DNA from: Lingula anatina
Lineage: Eukaryota; Brachiopoda; Lingulata; Lingulida; Lingulidae
DNA: 64,000 nucleotides
Assembly: GCF_001039355.2 (NCBI RefSeq)
Contig: NW_019773936.1
Coordinates: forward strand, 107,992-171,991
Direction: 5' to 3'
A program made the position numbers and the translations under genes. The notes under the pieces were generated by a model. The model worked only from the letters and a program-made list of their open reading frames with translations, ran no database searches and was not told where the DNA came from. Shown here piece after piece: positions 47,931-60,538 of the stretch; positions within the stretch are counted from its first letter, which is position 1, and each line of letters begins with the position of its first letter.

Positions 47931-49897
47931 AAAACAAAGCAAAACAGGCGCTGACAATCACTCTGTGCTAGTACTAGTGTAAGGTCGTCGTCAGTTCAGC
48001 GTTAGTCCACATCAGCACACCTTAACTCCATTCCCCCTGGTGTTCAGCTAGGGTTATCCGTCAAATAAAACACCCCAGAACGTGTTTCATTTGTATCGCT
48101 GTAAACGAGCTGAGAGTATACAGTATAAACGACTAAAAGCTTTTTTGGTCGTCATATGCCATAAATACTGAATCGACAAAAATTCCACAAAGTTCTATAC
48201 TTAGAGCAAACGGTATTTATGATATACTGTGACAGTTTCTGGTTTGCAGTAATGGTATTATTGAGACGAATAGCTAAATCACATATAATATCGTAAGCAT
48301 GCATGCTGGCGTATCAAAATGTTACGACTATTAAAGTCTCCTCATAGTACTATCATTTAAAGCAAACGAAAAATATTTCATAGCCGGCAGATGGCTTGCA
48401 TAAAGAATAACAGGGATGGATATCCATTCATATCTCCAAAAGATTTTTGCATATTCCCTTTTATATCTTTACTACTGGTACAGATGATGATTTAATTTTT
48501 ATTAATTTGTTAAATAACATCATCTTTTTTTAATGCCTTTCGCACAGATCTAATTTTGTATTTTCTGTAAGGTACATACTATAGTATGCCTGCTTACAAG
48601 TAGTATTTTGGATATTTATTTTCATAATTTCAATTATTTGTTGTTAAATTTATACATTTTGTACTCGTGCGTATACGTACATGTATACTATATAGTGCTA
48701 TAACCCCATTACGCGATTACTTGCATGACTTATTCATGATTGCCCACATAGTGACGGCATGCTAGTTTAACGAAGGGATAAAATCAGAGAAAAATAGGTT
48801 CACAGAGGATCACAGTAAAGGTTCTGCACAGGATGAGGACTTTGGACTTTCGTGAAAAAGACAAAGCACAGCGGGCTGCTCTTGTGCCCAAGTCACCCAA
48901 CACGACCAAATAGCATCCATCAGGAGACATAATAACTAAATTATCTGCATCTACGTAGCAGCGGTTCAAAATTGTCTTGTCGATCTTTTTAGCGATCCTT
49001 TATATTAAGGACGAATCAATTTCTAATGCACGGCAGTAAGCGTACATTGTAGAAGTATCTAGCATGGGTTGTCAGTGTTAAACAGTCGGGAATGTTTAAT
49101 GGATCGCTTGAACAGGCACTGTGAAAGTTTTGTGTGATTTGTGGTAGCGTGACGTTGTAAATTGCGTGTCACTGTGTTAGGTGGTGTGTCGTTTTGTATT
49201 GTTATTAATCGCACAGCACTGTTCTGTAGTGTATTGTTTTTCTGTTGTATTGTATTGCAATGTATTGTGTTACATTGCAATTCATTGTATTGTATTGTAT
49301 TCAAAGATGTACCATATGATGCTTTTAGCGGCACTGACTTATTCATAAAACAAAAACAAAGAATGTGTTTATCTTAACAGCTCGACTGACTGCGACTTAC
49401 TTCCATTTATCAGTGGCTTGAAAAGTGATCATTTTTGTACTGAGTGCACATTAGTTTGCTTCTAGAATCGATTTCTACATCCATCACATACAAACCCTAT
49501 TTAAGATTTGCCAATTTTCCCCCACCATTAAATTCAAGATAGTAAAAAATCAAAATGACAAATAAATCAGGAGAAGATCTCAGTTGGGATGGGTAAGTCA
49601 GACATCTTTGTTTACTGGTAAATTTTTAACGGATATGCAATGCTTGAATCAACACTTAACGCTTGTACGCACTAGTTTTTTCTCAAATAATAAGTGTAAA
49701 GGTCCATTGGAGTACTTGAGATGCACTTCCTATTCAACTATATTAGCTTCATCCGCTTTTTTTTTGTATCGGCAGGCGTGATCATACAGGCATGACATAA
49801 TGTTTTGCTGTTCATTGAAAAAAGACACGACATTTTTTTCCTTTTGACTCTCATTCTGTTTTTATTTTGACATCATTACAGCATTAACTCTCATTTG
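47931..49897. repeat. Duplication C, copy 2
   Basis: Second copy, offset 2270 at its start, running into unique sequence after TTAACTCTCATTTG. Confidence 0.95.
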
Positions 49898-50456
49898 GTA
49901 ATTGCTCCTGATTTACAAATCACACTGGTCAAAAATGACCGCTCCTCGTAGCTTTGGGTAACCTTACAATCGGAGAAGTAGAAGTCTGCATATAGTCTAA
50001 GTTTTTTCTAGTCGTTGCCAGTGACGCATGCTGCTTATTAGTGGCACCGATCACTGAATCATTTGGTCTGGCATTTGCCGGATTGAGGTTGGCTTTTTTT
50101 TCCAATGAGGAGACATCTCCAAGGATCGCTGCATTCGTCTAAACTGACAGCCTAACAGATTCCCTGAATCAATCGAGGGGATCAAGATCATTTTGTATAA
50201 TTGCAGCTTCTTTTAAGAAACTTCTAAATGCCTTCCGAAATACCCAGAAGATTGTATTAATTTGAAATGCACGTACATGTACTACTGTTGTTCTGAATTG
50301 TCTGCTGAATAAGTTGACTGGGGACCGCCATTTAAATCTGGCTTACACTTAGCTTTAGACAAAAAAGGCATTTTTTGGGGGGAAATGCACGAAAAAAAAC
50401 AATCTCTCTCTCTCTCTCCCTCTCTTTTTCTCTATCTGTATCTCTTTCTCTCTCTC

Positions 50457-50499
<43 letters not shown>

Positions 50500-52994
50500 A
50501 CTAAGACCAAAAGCTACAAGTATTCGGTACGTGTCTTTATCACATGACACTACTGCATATACATGTACATATGTAGGCAATATTCACCCTAAGAGTCGTA
50601 ACTTAACTCGAGTGTGAACAGTGTTGTGGAGAGTGTGCATTAACGCCACATAACTTAGGGCAGCAGGTTTGCACACAAGAAATAATGAGGCTACATAAAA
50701 AAAGAAAGACATAGAATAAACGAACTAGTTAACAATTGGATAGCGTGCATTCGGCGTCGTCAACTTATTTGTGTAGGGCGTTATTAGAGGGTATATTGAA
50801 CCTGTCTCAAACAATCTGCATCACTTTCAGCGACTTTTGTATGCGCGTCTTTGAGCAATTATATCTGCCACCGCATTTAACTAAAACACGAGATCTGTTT
50901 AATTAACAAAGCTGAAGTCAACCAATATTTGTCTATGTTATTTTCATGAGTTGACTGCAGTAACAGCTTAGAAAAGATGTCAACATTACGTACATCACGA
51001 GGAACTCGGCGTATCATACATAACATACCCAGCTTAAAACAAAGAAAAGAAGATATTGTTTCTCACTGCTGGCAAAACAATAAAGCATCATATTTCCTTT
51101 TATGAAAACCAACCAAATCCCATCCAAATATAACTTGTTTTAAGCATATTCGATATTTTTTGCTCATGTTTTTGGTACCTAATGCGCCAGGCTTTATGTC
51201 CCAAATCAACAACAGACAGCAGAGTTTTCACAAAGTGCCCCGCATAACGAATACAGTACCATGTTAGCATACCAAATAAAATATTTATATTGTGGTTATG
51301 GAAATCTATTCAATATTGACTCTGTCCTAATGAAGTACGTGTTTCATACTTTAATTACTATTCAGTGCGTTACAAAAGCTTACAGAAATGTTATGCATGT
51401 TTTGCTCAAACATGTACATATACATGCAGGTATATCATCTAAAATATTTGATAATCTGCTTCACGCCAATGTATCGATTCATGATATGTGTGATATATGT
51501 CGCTAAACCTATATGACCGTGTCATTGCAGGCTGCCTAGCAGGGGAGACACATGCCAAAGCTCAATCAGGCCATCAACAATAAAAGAGCCGTAAAAGTGA
51601 TCCCGTGGAACGTATCTTTTATGTTTGACAGAATTTAATAGAATGTGCCCGTATAGACATCAATGTCTTTTTCATCCCGGTTACATAAATAGAAAGCCTT
51701 TGAACCTATGAAATGAATGGAATGGCGACACAAAGAGAGTAATTTATAAAAAAATGGGTTTCTTTTTAGATGTACTCATGTCAAACTACGGGAGAAGATT
51801 TTCTAATACAGTTGTACCTCCACTCCCCCCCCTCCCCCCCCCCCCCCCCGCAACAAACCCTCAGGCCGCCAGAGCAATGTTCACATACATACAATGTATT
51901 TGCCATTGCAGACCAACAATCTGAATATAAACTTAAACGTTTTAGAGAAAAAAAAAGATCCGTATTTTCGAATGTCATTTGTTTTAATTGTTAGAGCAAG
52001 CAGATACATGTAGCATATAATAACACTTGACGAAGAATTAAACCTTTTTTTGTGTTTTACATCTGCTGCAATCGTAGCTAATGTGGTCTGTTTTGACATT
52101 TCAATAGTGCACCAACTATAACCCCCAATGCTAGTGGTCCAAACGCGTCTGTTTTGGTTTTGTCAGTTCCATATACGAAAAACGTGCAAGCCCCTACGTC
52201 ATTCTAAAGATCTCTTGTTGCAATGTGATTCATTTTCAAGATGTTTTCACCCGGTATCTTAAGCTTGGGTCAGCTATCATTCCAAATTCAAATTTCAACT
52301 GACATATAGACGCTACTAGTCCTACACATGTACATTTACTAAAATTGTGAAACCCGATATGCAATGGACATCGTTCAATATCCCAACTTCCTGGAGGAAA
52401 GCGACTTAATTGTATAGGAAATAATGTACCCCTTTTGTCCTAAACAGCAAAACTATTGTATTGGGAAATAGAACAATATCGAAGGGCGATGTGACGCTCT
52501 ACCACTGTACTAACCAAGCCAATTAAGTATACATCTATATATTTCAACTGCATTCAACGTGTATTACCACAAGAAGGCAATGTCATATCCCATGCGACGG
52601 AAACGTGGACTCCGATTGTGTGTACCTTAAGTTGCTCCAAATATCATTGTATTGTTTATGGTGTTGCTAATCGTATCGAAGAGCACATTTTCATAAGGAA
52701 ATCTGTGCGTCTTTTCACTTAGAAAACGGCCTGGATGATTTCTTAGAAAACGAGATCAATCGACTTTGCCACCTTACCTACAGACTTTCTTATTTCTTAA
52801 TTACTCCAGGTGATAATTTGTCTGTATTTGATCAATCTATTTGAACATGGCATATTATATAGTGTACCATAATTCACTATGGAATAGTTAAAAAAATATT
52901 CTTCAATTTTATTTATTTATCATTTTATTTATTTTTTTTGTTAGTTTTAGGCTTAAAATTGGTTGCGCTTTCAATGCTACTAAAATGGACCACC
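49898..52994. other. Intergenic, nothing recognised except simple repeats
   Basis: CT-rich tract at 50402-50496, poly-C at about 51826-51849 and TACATGTA motifs. No gene recognised. Confidence 0.6.
50402..50496. repeat. (CT)n imperfect microsatellite
   Basis: About 95 bases of CT with TTTT, TATC and GTAT interruptions. Confidence 0.95.
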
Positions 52995-53151
52995 CAGGGG
53001 CGGATCCAGAGATATTTTCTTCCCAATTGTCTTTTTTGATCCATCCTCAATTTTTGACAGAAAAATTACCAGTAGATGTCCGTCAATGTAAACTTAAAAA
53101 AATTCTGACTGTCTTCTAGAAAACCCAGAAGATAGCTTCAATCCGCCCCTG
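52995..53151. mobile_element. 157-bp MITE candidate with hAT-like ends
   Basis: The left end CAGGGGCGGATCCAG is mirrored by ATCCGCCCCTG at the right end, giving an 11-bp perfect terminal inverted repeat. CCACC flanks both ends (immediately on the left, one base away on the right), which may be a decayed target-site duplication. The interior is AT-rich and non-coding. CAGGGGCGGAT-type ends are seen in hAT-derived non-autonomous elements; family assignment is inferred. Confidence 0.65.
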
Positions 53152-56100
53152 CCCACCTGTCAGCGATCATCCACTGTGTCGTACTTAAGACATACACCTG
53201 TATAGGCCCTATAACCCTCCTCACCTGACATAGTTCCATTTAATATGTTTCGTATTTAAAACTTGTCCACGTACTGAAAACGATACATAGAAAAATTGTA
53301 GAGGATTATGAAGTACTAGACTTTGGCATATCTCATTACAAAAACAGCAGTTAATCAAGATTAACCAAAGAATTCCAATGAAATGCATTGCATCTCAGAT
53401 TCGCTATCTTAAAATTGAGCTATCGTTACAGAACCACCTCAGATGCAATTCCTGGAAATTATTAGCAAGCAGAAGCAATCAACGACGATGTCTTTAATGT
53501 TGCATTGAATTGAAGCTAACAAGTGGAAAACACCACGACTGTTTACTGCCTACATGCATTATATTCACAGCGTTCGCCTCTATTACACGGAGGTATTGAA
53601 CATTTAACATCTCACACGATTGCCATAAACCTATATGTCTTTCCAAGTGGCAGAATAATGCACCAATTTCAAACCTAACACCACTGGCCATAGTTCTAAA
53701 TCTATGTGGTTAAATCAAATTGGATTCGGATTCATCGAAGCAGCAGTCGTTTGAATCAATAAAGAAATACATTATGTCCGCATTAAATAAAAAATCTCAC
53801 TGTCAATGTTGATGTAATATAGTGTTTTTACATGTATATGGGACAAATACGAAATTTTGCTCGACACCATATACCGTATGTCAGTGTCCAGTATGATATT
53901 TTATCTGAATTCTTTATTGACCAAACTGTATATATGAACCTAACAATTATGAAAAGAGTAGAATGCGGTACATTCCTACAGCAGGTTATGCGACACATGT
54001 CAAACAGAGGATATTTCAAACTAATGAGACATTTAGACATATTTTTCCAAATTATCCATAGCCGAAGGGAGAGTTTCTCTTTGTATCGCGCATTGCATGT
54101 TTAATACGCAGGCAAGCGTACTCGACTGTGACAAGCAAAACGAACGCCATTCCAAATATATACACAATCACATCCGTGCGATATTCGATCTGTGACGGTA
54201 ACTCAGGTCTAAGATAGCGTATCTAATAGGAATCATTTGATTAATCTTGATAAACTGCTGTTTTTGTAATTAGATGAGCCAAAGTCTGCCGGTAGTACTT
54301 CATAATCTTATGTGATTTTCCCATTTATAGTTTCGAGTACGTGAGCAAAATTTAGGTACGAAACACATTAAATATGGTATATCAGGTGTGAGCGTGTTCC
54401 CCTGTATACATGTATGTGAAGCTTTATCATAACGTTAACTAAATGAAGAAAAAGCATCAATTGTTTGATAAAAGAGGACTGCCAATAAGAAGTGGAACTT
54501 CTGACCTTTTCTGAAAGGGAACTTGTTTGGTGGTTCCATTTTCTTTTGGATTGTGTCCTGTTTAAATAGTGTTGAGATTTGATGAAATGGTTATTTTTTT
54601 TCAACAGAAAACTGGATATATTGGGGAATGAAACAATGAAAAAAGCAAAAGTCGGAAAATGGATGCCTTGGGTAACGTAAAAGATTAACGTTTTGCCAAT
54701 AATGATGCTTAGAAATGTGTTAAGCTACTTTAAGCTACTGGTTCTGATACATTACTAATAATATATTAGCGCCAATTAAAACAAAACCTCAGGTGCATGC
54801 ATTATAATTTTCCCCAAATCCCTTAATATCAGGCAATTAACAGTATATGGCGAATAATGAAAAATAACGGGTGTCCTTTGGTGATTGCAAGCCGAAATTG
54901 GAGGCAAAATACATTGCTCGAAAACAACAAGGTCCTAGGTGTAAATTACGAAAGCTTTATTGAAAAACATGTTGCTATCTTGCTAAGACCTTAAAACCCG
55001 AGTCTTCCTAGAAGAGATTCCAACAAGGTTACCAGGTACCTGTACATACATGTAGTTTAGCAAACAATTTTATTGACGAAAGCAGTGATCTGTGACCATG
55101 GAGGTCGTCGAGTGGCACATGACAGAAAGTTAATAATTTCATTGAACGTCATATCAGTAATGGAGAAGACCAAGTACTATTCGGCCATCAATCAACCAAT
55201 ACCTGGAATATTTGAATAACCCTAAAACACCGCCCGGTTTGTCTGGTTCTTTTATAATGTAATAACTCAATGTCTCGGGTATTTTTAAACACTCATAGCC
55301 GGCACCGCGATCATATTGGTTTGTGTATACAATGCGAGGGGAACCTATTTTCCAAAACAAAATGGCGCTTCTAGTCATGGATCGAGTGTTTAATACTACT
55401 GGCTCGGATCTACAACAACAGTCAATTTTGCAAGAAACTCCAATGCTTCAATTTCTTTTAATTTTTCAAAAAAAAAAAAAAAGTTAATAAAATTTAATTT
55501 TCTCAGTGGAGGAGTGAGCGAGGAGAGGAAGAAAAGAGTGCCAATTGGTAATTTCTTGTCCATCTTTTTTTCTACAGAAATTCTGGATGGGGGAATGAAC
55601 AGAGGAAAACGCTGATGTAAATGACTTCATGTTAGAGAGGAATGTAACATAACATGTTGAATATTCCAGTACACGCATGATACCCACGGCAAACATTCAC
55701 AATCACCCTAGTAATAACCACGTAATTACCTATATCAAGATTTAATTAGAAAACGCATTTTGAAGTCAAATCCATGATTCAAGTTCACTGACCAACACGC
55801 TATTTTGACTTGTAGACAACACAAATCTACAAAATGTATTTTGCGGTAACTATTGAGTGTCCTAATCGATGATGCGAACAGTAATGCGCTTTCTTTGAAC
55901 ACTGGTCCCAGATGACGGCTCATTGTTCCCTCTGCCTTTCAATTCCGCCATACACAAGATCCAGTTAAAGCTGCGAGTTAGCACGTTAATTGAGTGATTT
56001 GTCTCTCTCTCTGGAAACGGAATATGCCGTTGATGGAAATATGATCAAGGGCGAAGCCGAAGGGCTTTTGGAGAGGGTAGGTGGTTGAGACCGAGAAACG

Positions 56101-56180
56101 GTGTGGTGCCAGAGGGGTCAGGGTAATCACTAGAGGACACGTGTACAAAAGTTCGCATGAACTGTACGGGGGCACTCACT

Positions 56181-56183
<3 letters not shown>
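53152..56183. other. Intergenic, nothing recognised
   Basis: AT-rich sequence with a poly-A run near 55469-55483. No coding or RNA gene recognised; the open frames of 60-90 codons resemble no family I know. Confidence 0.6.

Positions 56184-56230
<47 letters not shown>
56184..56230. repeat. (CA)n microsatellite
   Basis: About 23 CA units. A poly-G run follows near 56304-56321. Confidence 0.95.
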
Positions 56231-56233
<3 letters not shown>

Positions 56234-56754
56234 GTACACATACATACACGATAAATTGAAACTTAAAGAATCAAAATGACGGACGAAAGTTCCAAGAGAA
56301 AGTGGGGGGGGGGGGGGGGGAGTCTTCCGAGGTTGCAGACTTCATAAATGTATAATAGTGTATACGTAGTTACATATATACCGAGCGTCGACGAATAAAA
56401 CGTATCGCTGGCTATTATGTGTACTTGGATTTTCCTTGTGCGTTCTTGCGTGAAGTCTGAGGACACGTGCAGTGGAATCTTCGGATTGCGTTTTTCGTAT
56501 AGCAAGTTGAAAACGCAATGTCCTAATGCCTCAACTCATATTAAGCTGAACTGAATTCCGAGAGGTTATATTAAGGACATGATTTCATATGTAAAAGGTT
56601 CATTACATACATACACTTGGAATAACACAATCAAATAAAATACCATGCAACGTCAAATTTAAAGAAATATGATATTTCATATAGAATTTAGTTTGATGTG
56701 TTCATATTCTAACGAGTTTGAATTGAAAATAACAGGAAAAGAAATGATTGGTGT

Positions 56755-57115
56755 AAATTGTCAGTGTGGGGTAACAGCGTTGTTGTTTTCACAGTGTGGG
56801 GCAAAAGAGTTGTTGTCATTAATTGCAAAGTGTTGGATAACAGCGTTGTTGTTGTTGTCCTCAGCGTTAGAGAACAAACTTGTTGTTCTCACAGTGTTTC
56901 GTATCGGAATTGTTGTTGTCAGAGTGCAGACAGAGCTGCGTGACAAAGTTGTTGATGTCACAGTCGTTGGATAACACCGTTTTTGTTGTGGTTGTTGTTG
57001 TTACAGTGTTAGATGACAGCGTTGTAGTTGTCACAGTGTTTCGTATTAGAGTTGTTGTTGTTGTTGTTGTTACATTGTTGGATGACAAAGTTGTTGTTGT
57101 CACAGTGTAGTGTTA
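56755..57115. repeat. GTTGTT-rich minisatellite with CACAGTGTT spacers
   Basis: About 360 bp built from variable units combining GTTGTTGTTGTCACAGTGTT with short inserts such as GGATAACAGC, TCGTAT(C/T)GGAATT and GATGACAAA. CACAGTGTTTCGTAT recurs near 56890 and 57038. Frames stay open on both strands (plus: Val-rich; minus: Thr/Asn-rich), as expected from the repeat. It is not evidence of a gene. Confidence 0.85.
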
Positions 57116-59409
57116 CAGAGTGGTTGTGTTTTGTCCCAGCTGATTTCAGTGGGACCACATGCAAACTGCAGCATGGACACGATGTGGAAACAACATGGCG
57201 GACACTGACCACCTTACGACAGAAAGAGGCTGGAAACTAACGTAGTGATCAATTCCAAGAAAACATACCAAAATGTGTCAGAACCAAAACGACAGCGTGC
57301 CAGTCTAACTGTCATGAATTTTAACCAATGTTTAGGGTTTGGCTTATTCGCTTAACGGAGAAGGACAGACAAAAGTTAAAGCAAGTTTTTACTGACGGGC
57401 TGAGTAACATAGATGTTTACTACGATATTTATATCTTGCGTAAATAGCGTCAAGCTAGTAAATGATTGGTAACTGCCAAAGCATAGGGGCTGTAATTGCG
57501 TCACATGGATGTGTAAAAAAAACTTAGCACTACAAACCTGATGCCAAGAACATCTCTGCTTGTATTGGTATGTCGATATCAAAAAGAGACAGAAGTGGTA
57601 CACGAATATGAGAACAATCATATGAATTGCGTTGGATAACACACGGTATTACTGGAATGGATAGGACAGACCAATTGAACTCAACATACAGCTATCCGAA
57701 GAAAGTGGAGCAGCAAACAATCAGTTAACTGCAGTTTGTTTGCTTTACCTAGATGTTATTGGACACAGCTATTGCATTAGATGAAATATGTGCTCTTCCA
57801 CTCCTCCACTCTTCCAGCCCGGTTGAGAAATCAGAATGCGGTAGAGAAGTCAAGCGCAATCCGGCTCTCAGTAACAAATGCTTGGGACACTGATACCTTT
57901 ATCTGATTTTATATCAAATATCATAAGTATAGGTATTTGTCCTACAACTATAGACAGTTAAAAAGTATAGGTCGCCCTGTGGTCTTTCGCAGCTCCTTTC
58001 ACAGCAAACGAGTAAGATATATAAAACTTTGCATGATAAATGGAAGGCACACCTAATACGGAGTATTAACCCCCCTTTCACCCTAATACAGTTCATTCAA
58101 ACTAAAACTAGTTTAGTTCATAATACGTGTAGAGTCGTATCATGAGCTATAAAGCAAACATAACCTTAGGCTAAGTCTTGTTCAAATATCTTTACGGTTA
58201 GAAATTGTCACTTCTGGTACCGTATTGATGTTATGATGCTATTCCCAGATGCCACTCACGATCGGTTCGAATTTTGCCAGAATACCATCTTTATTATATT
58301 TGAAACTCGTGTTTCGAGCTGGTAGATTAATTGCTGGTTTACTCACATATTCCTGGGATTTAGCTGTGTAGTTTGGGTGTGAGTGACCTTTTTTTTGTAT
58401 ATTGGTCTTACAAATACACATCTGTACCTGTACAAAACAAGCATTCAGTTGAAACTCACATTCGGTAGTTGGTATTAATGAGTTTCCTGTTTTGAGAGGA
58501 TGCCCTGCCATATATCATCTAATTAGCTTTGGGGTTTATTAGAGTAATTCACCGTTTTTCACCTGTTGAACTTTTCTTAAAAAACAACCTTTCCCCTCGA
58601 ATATAGTAAATTGCTTACATTTCAAGGGCAAAGAACGGTATGTATTTTTGTAGAATTAATAATCTAATTTAGCGAGTGAAGTAGGCATATCTAAATGGAA
58701 ATAAAAACGAGTAGACAGGAATAAAACACTTTACAAGCCTGATAAATATTATTTGCTGATTAAATTTTATCATGGTGGTTATGGAATATAGACGGTAGGT
58801 AAATGTAAAACGCCATGTTTATGGTACAGATTGGTCGCATCGCAGATGTAAATGTTACTAGAAGCACAATGTCAAAACCGAGCCATAATGCAACTCCGTT
58901 TGAAAAAAAAAAAACTATGGTAGATATTTCATTTAAGGTGATTTTGCGTCTAATGATTGAGCAGACCGCTGCATGTAACGTTATACCTGTAATTGCCGAG
59001 TGAATTTATCAATACGATTAATAGACCGGAGGAATATGTTTTATCATCGCTTAATTGTTTTCATAGCCATACACAGGAATCTGTATGATGTAGATGGTAC
59101 TTTTATGTGCAAAGCACTCTGTAAACATTGCAAGGTCTTCTCATGAAAAAAAGTTTGGTTTCGATGTTTGATGATCGCGTGATACAATCACATTTCTCTT
59201 AATTCTCAATTTCTATTTGACATTCTAATGCACTATACTGCGCTTTTTTCCCTTTATTTCTCTTATCATCATGTTTATCAATACATCAAGAAACTCCTTT
59301 GAGTGAAGATTTCGGAAACGAATGAAAAGAAAGATGTGTTTGTACTCCGAGTAATCTTTCTTCGGGAGTTTATGTACGATTTCTTTAGCAGAAGCAATAT
59401 GGAAATTGA
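57116..59409. other. Intergenic, nothing recognised
   Basis: No gene or element recognised. Short A-runs only. Confidence 0.6.
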
Positions 59410-59973
59410 AAAAAAAAAAAAAAACAATAATGAGCGCAAAATTAACGCTTCTCCAATAAAGTATTGTTTAAAACGGTATTACCGAAATTGGTATTATTTC
59501 GAAAATATATATGTGCACGTGGCAGTGAAGCACACCTTTGAAACTGAGCCAGTTTAATTTTTTATTTAGGCAAGTTCTACCTCTGGTTCTCGTTGCACAT
59601 ACGCCCACAAGCTGTTTTTATTCTAGGTAAAAAAGGTTGAACTTATAGCCTGATATCACCTATCAATGATCTTATCCAGCTCAACAATTTTAGGCCTGTA
59701 CATTGTGGGTCTGTTCAATCCTATATCTCACTAGGTAAAAACTACTACAGATCATGCCAGGTCTTAAAGAATCATCTTGACAATCAAACATCGGTTGTAC
59801 ATGTATATTGTTCACGTTGATCACTGTATTGGCCGTGTTTATAAACCATTGCACCTTAAGCATCCTAATTCCTTATCTCTTACAGCCAGGTCCTGCGAGT
59901 ATATTTCAGAATCAGAGGGTCAGATGCTTCTTTGTTTTCTGTCTTGATGTTTGAGTAGGCGCACATGCATGTA
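59410..59973. repeat. Duplication D, copy 1
   Basis: About 564 bp from a poly-A run to GCACATGCATGTA, repeated at 59975-60538 at offset 565 with no difference I noticed beyond the poly-A and one base next to it. Confidence 0.95.
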
Positions 59974-59974
59974 N
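59974..59974. other. Single-N contig junction 5
   Basis: One N lies exactly between the two copies of duplication D. Confidence 0.95.
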
Positions 59975-60538
59975 AAAAAAAAAAAAAAGCAATAATGAGC
60001 GCAAAATTAACGCTTCTCCAATAAAGTATTGTTTAAAACGGTATTACCGAAATTGGTATTATTTCGAAAATATATATGTGCACGTGGCAGTGAAGCACAC
60101 CTTTGAAACTGAGCCAGTTTAATTTTTTATTTAGGCAAGTTCTACCTCTGGTTCTCGTTGCACATACGCCCACAAGCTGTTTTTATTCTAGGTAAAAAAG
60201 GTTGAACTTATAGCCTGATATCACCTATCAATGATCTTATCCAGCTCAACAATTTTAGGCCTGTACATTGTGGGTCTGTTCAATCCTATATCTCACTAGG
60301 TAAAAACTACTACAGATCATGCCAGGTCTTAAAGAATCATCTTGACAATCAAACATCGGTTGTACATGTATATTGTTCACGTTGATCACTGTATTGGCCG
60401 TGTTTATAAACCATTGCACCTTAAGCATCCTAATTCCTTATCTCTTACAGCCAGGTCCTGCGAGTATATTTCAGAATCAGAGGGTCAGATGCTTCTTTGT
60501 TTTCTGTCTTGATGTTTGAGTAGGCGCACATGCATGTA
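59975..60538. repeat. Duplication D, copy 2
   Basis: Second copy, starting in poly-A and running on into unique sequence. Confidence 0.95.

Noticed and set aside
46495-49781. Repeated 61-, 95- and 71-codon frames suggesting a duplicated gene pair
   Set aside because: The frames are repeated only because the whole 2-kb block is duplicated next to an N; none resembles a known protein.
6564-57200. Several ATGGCGG motifs (near 6568, 12587, 43124, 47905, 57193) as possible YY1-type promoter sites
   Set aside because: Only a handful in 64 kb, not clearly above expectation once both strands are considered, and not placed at gene starts.
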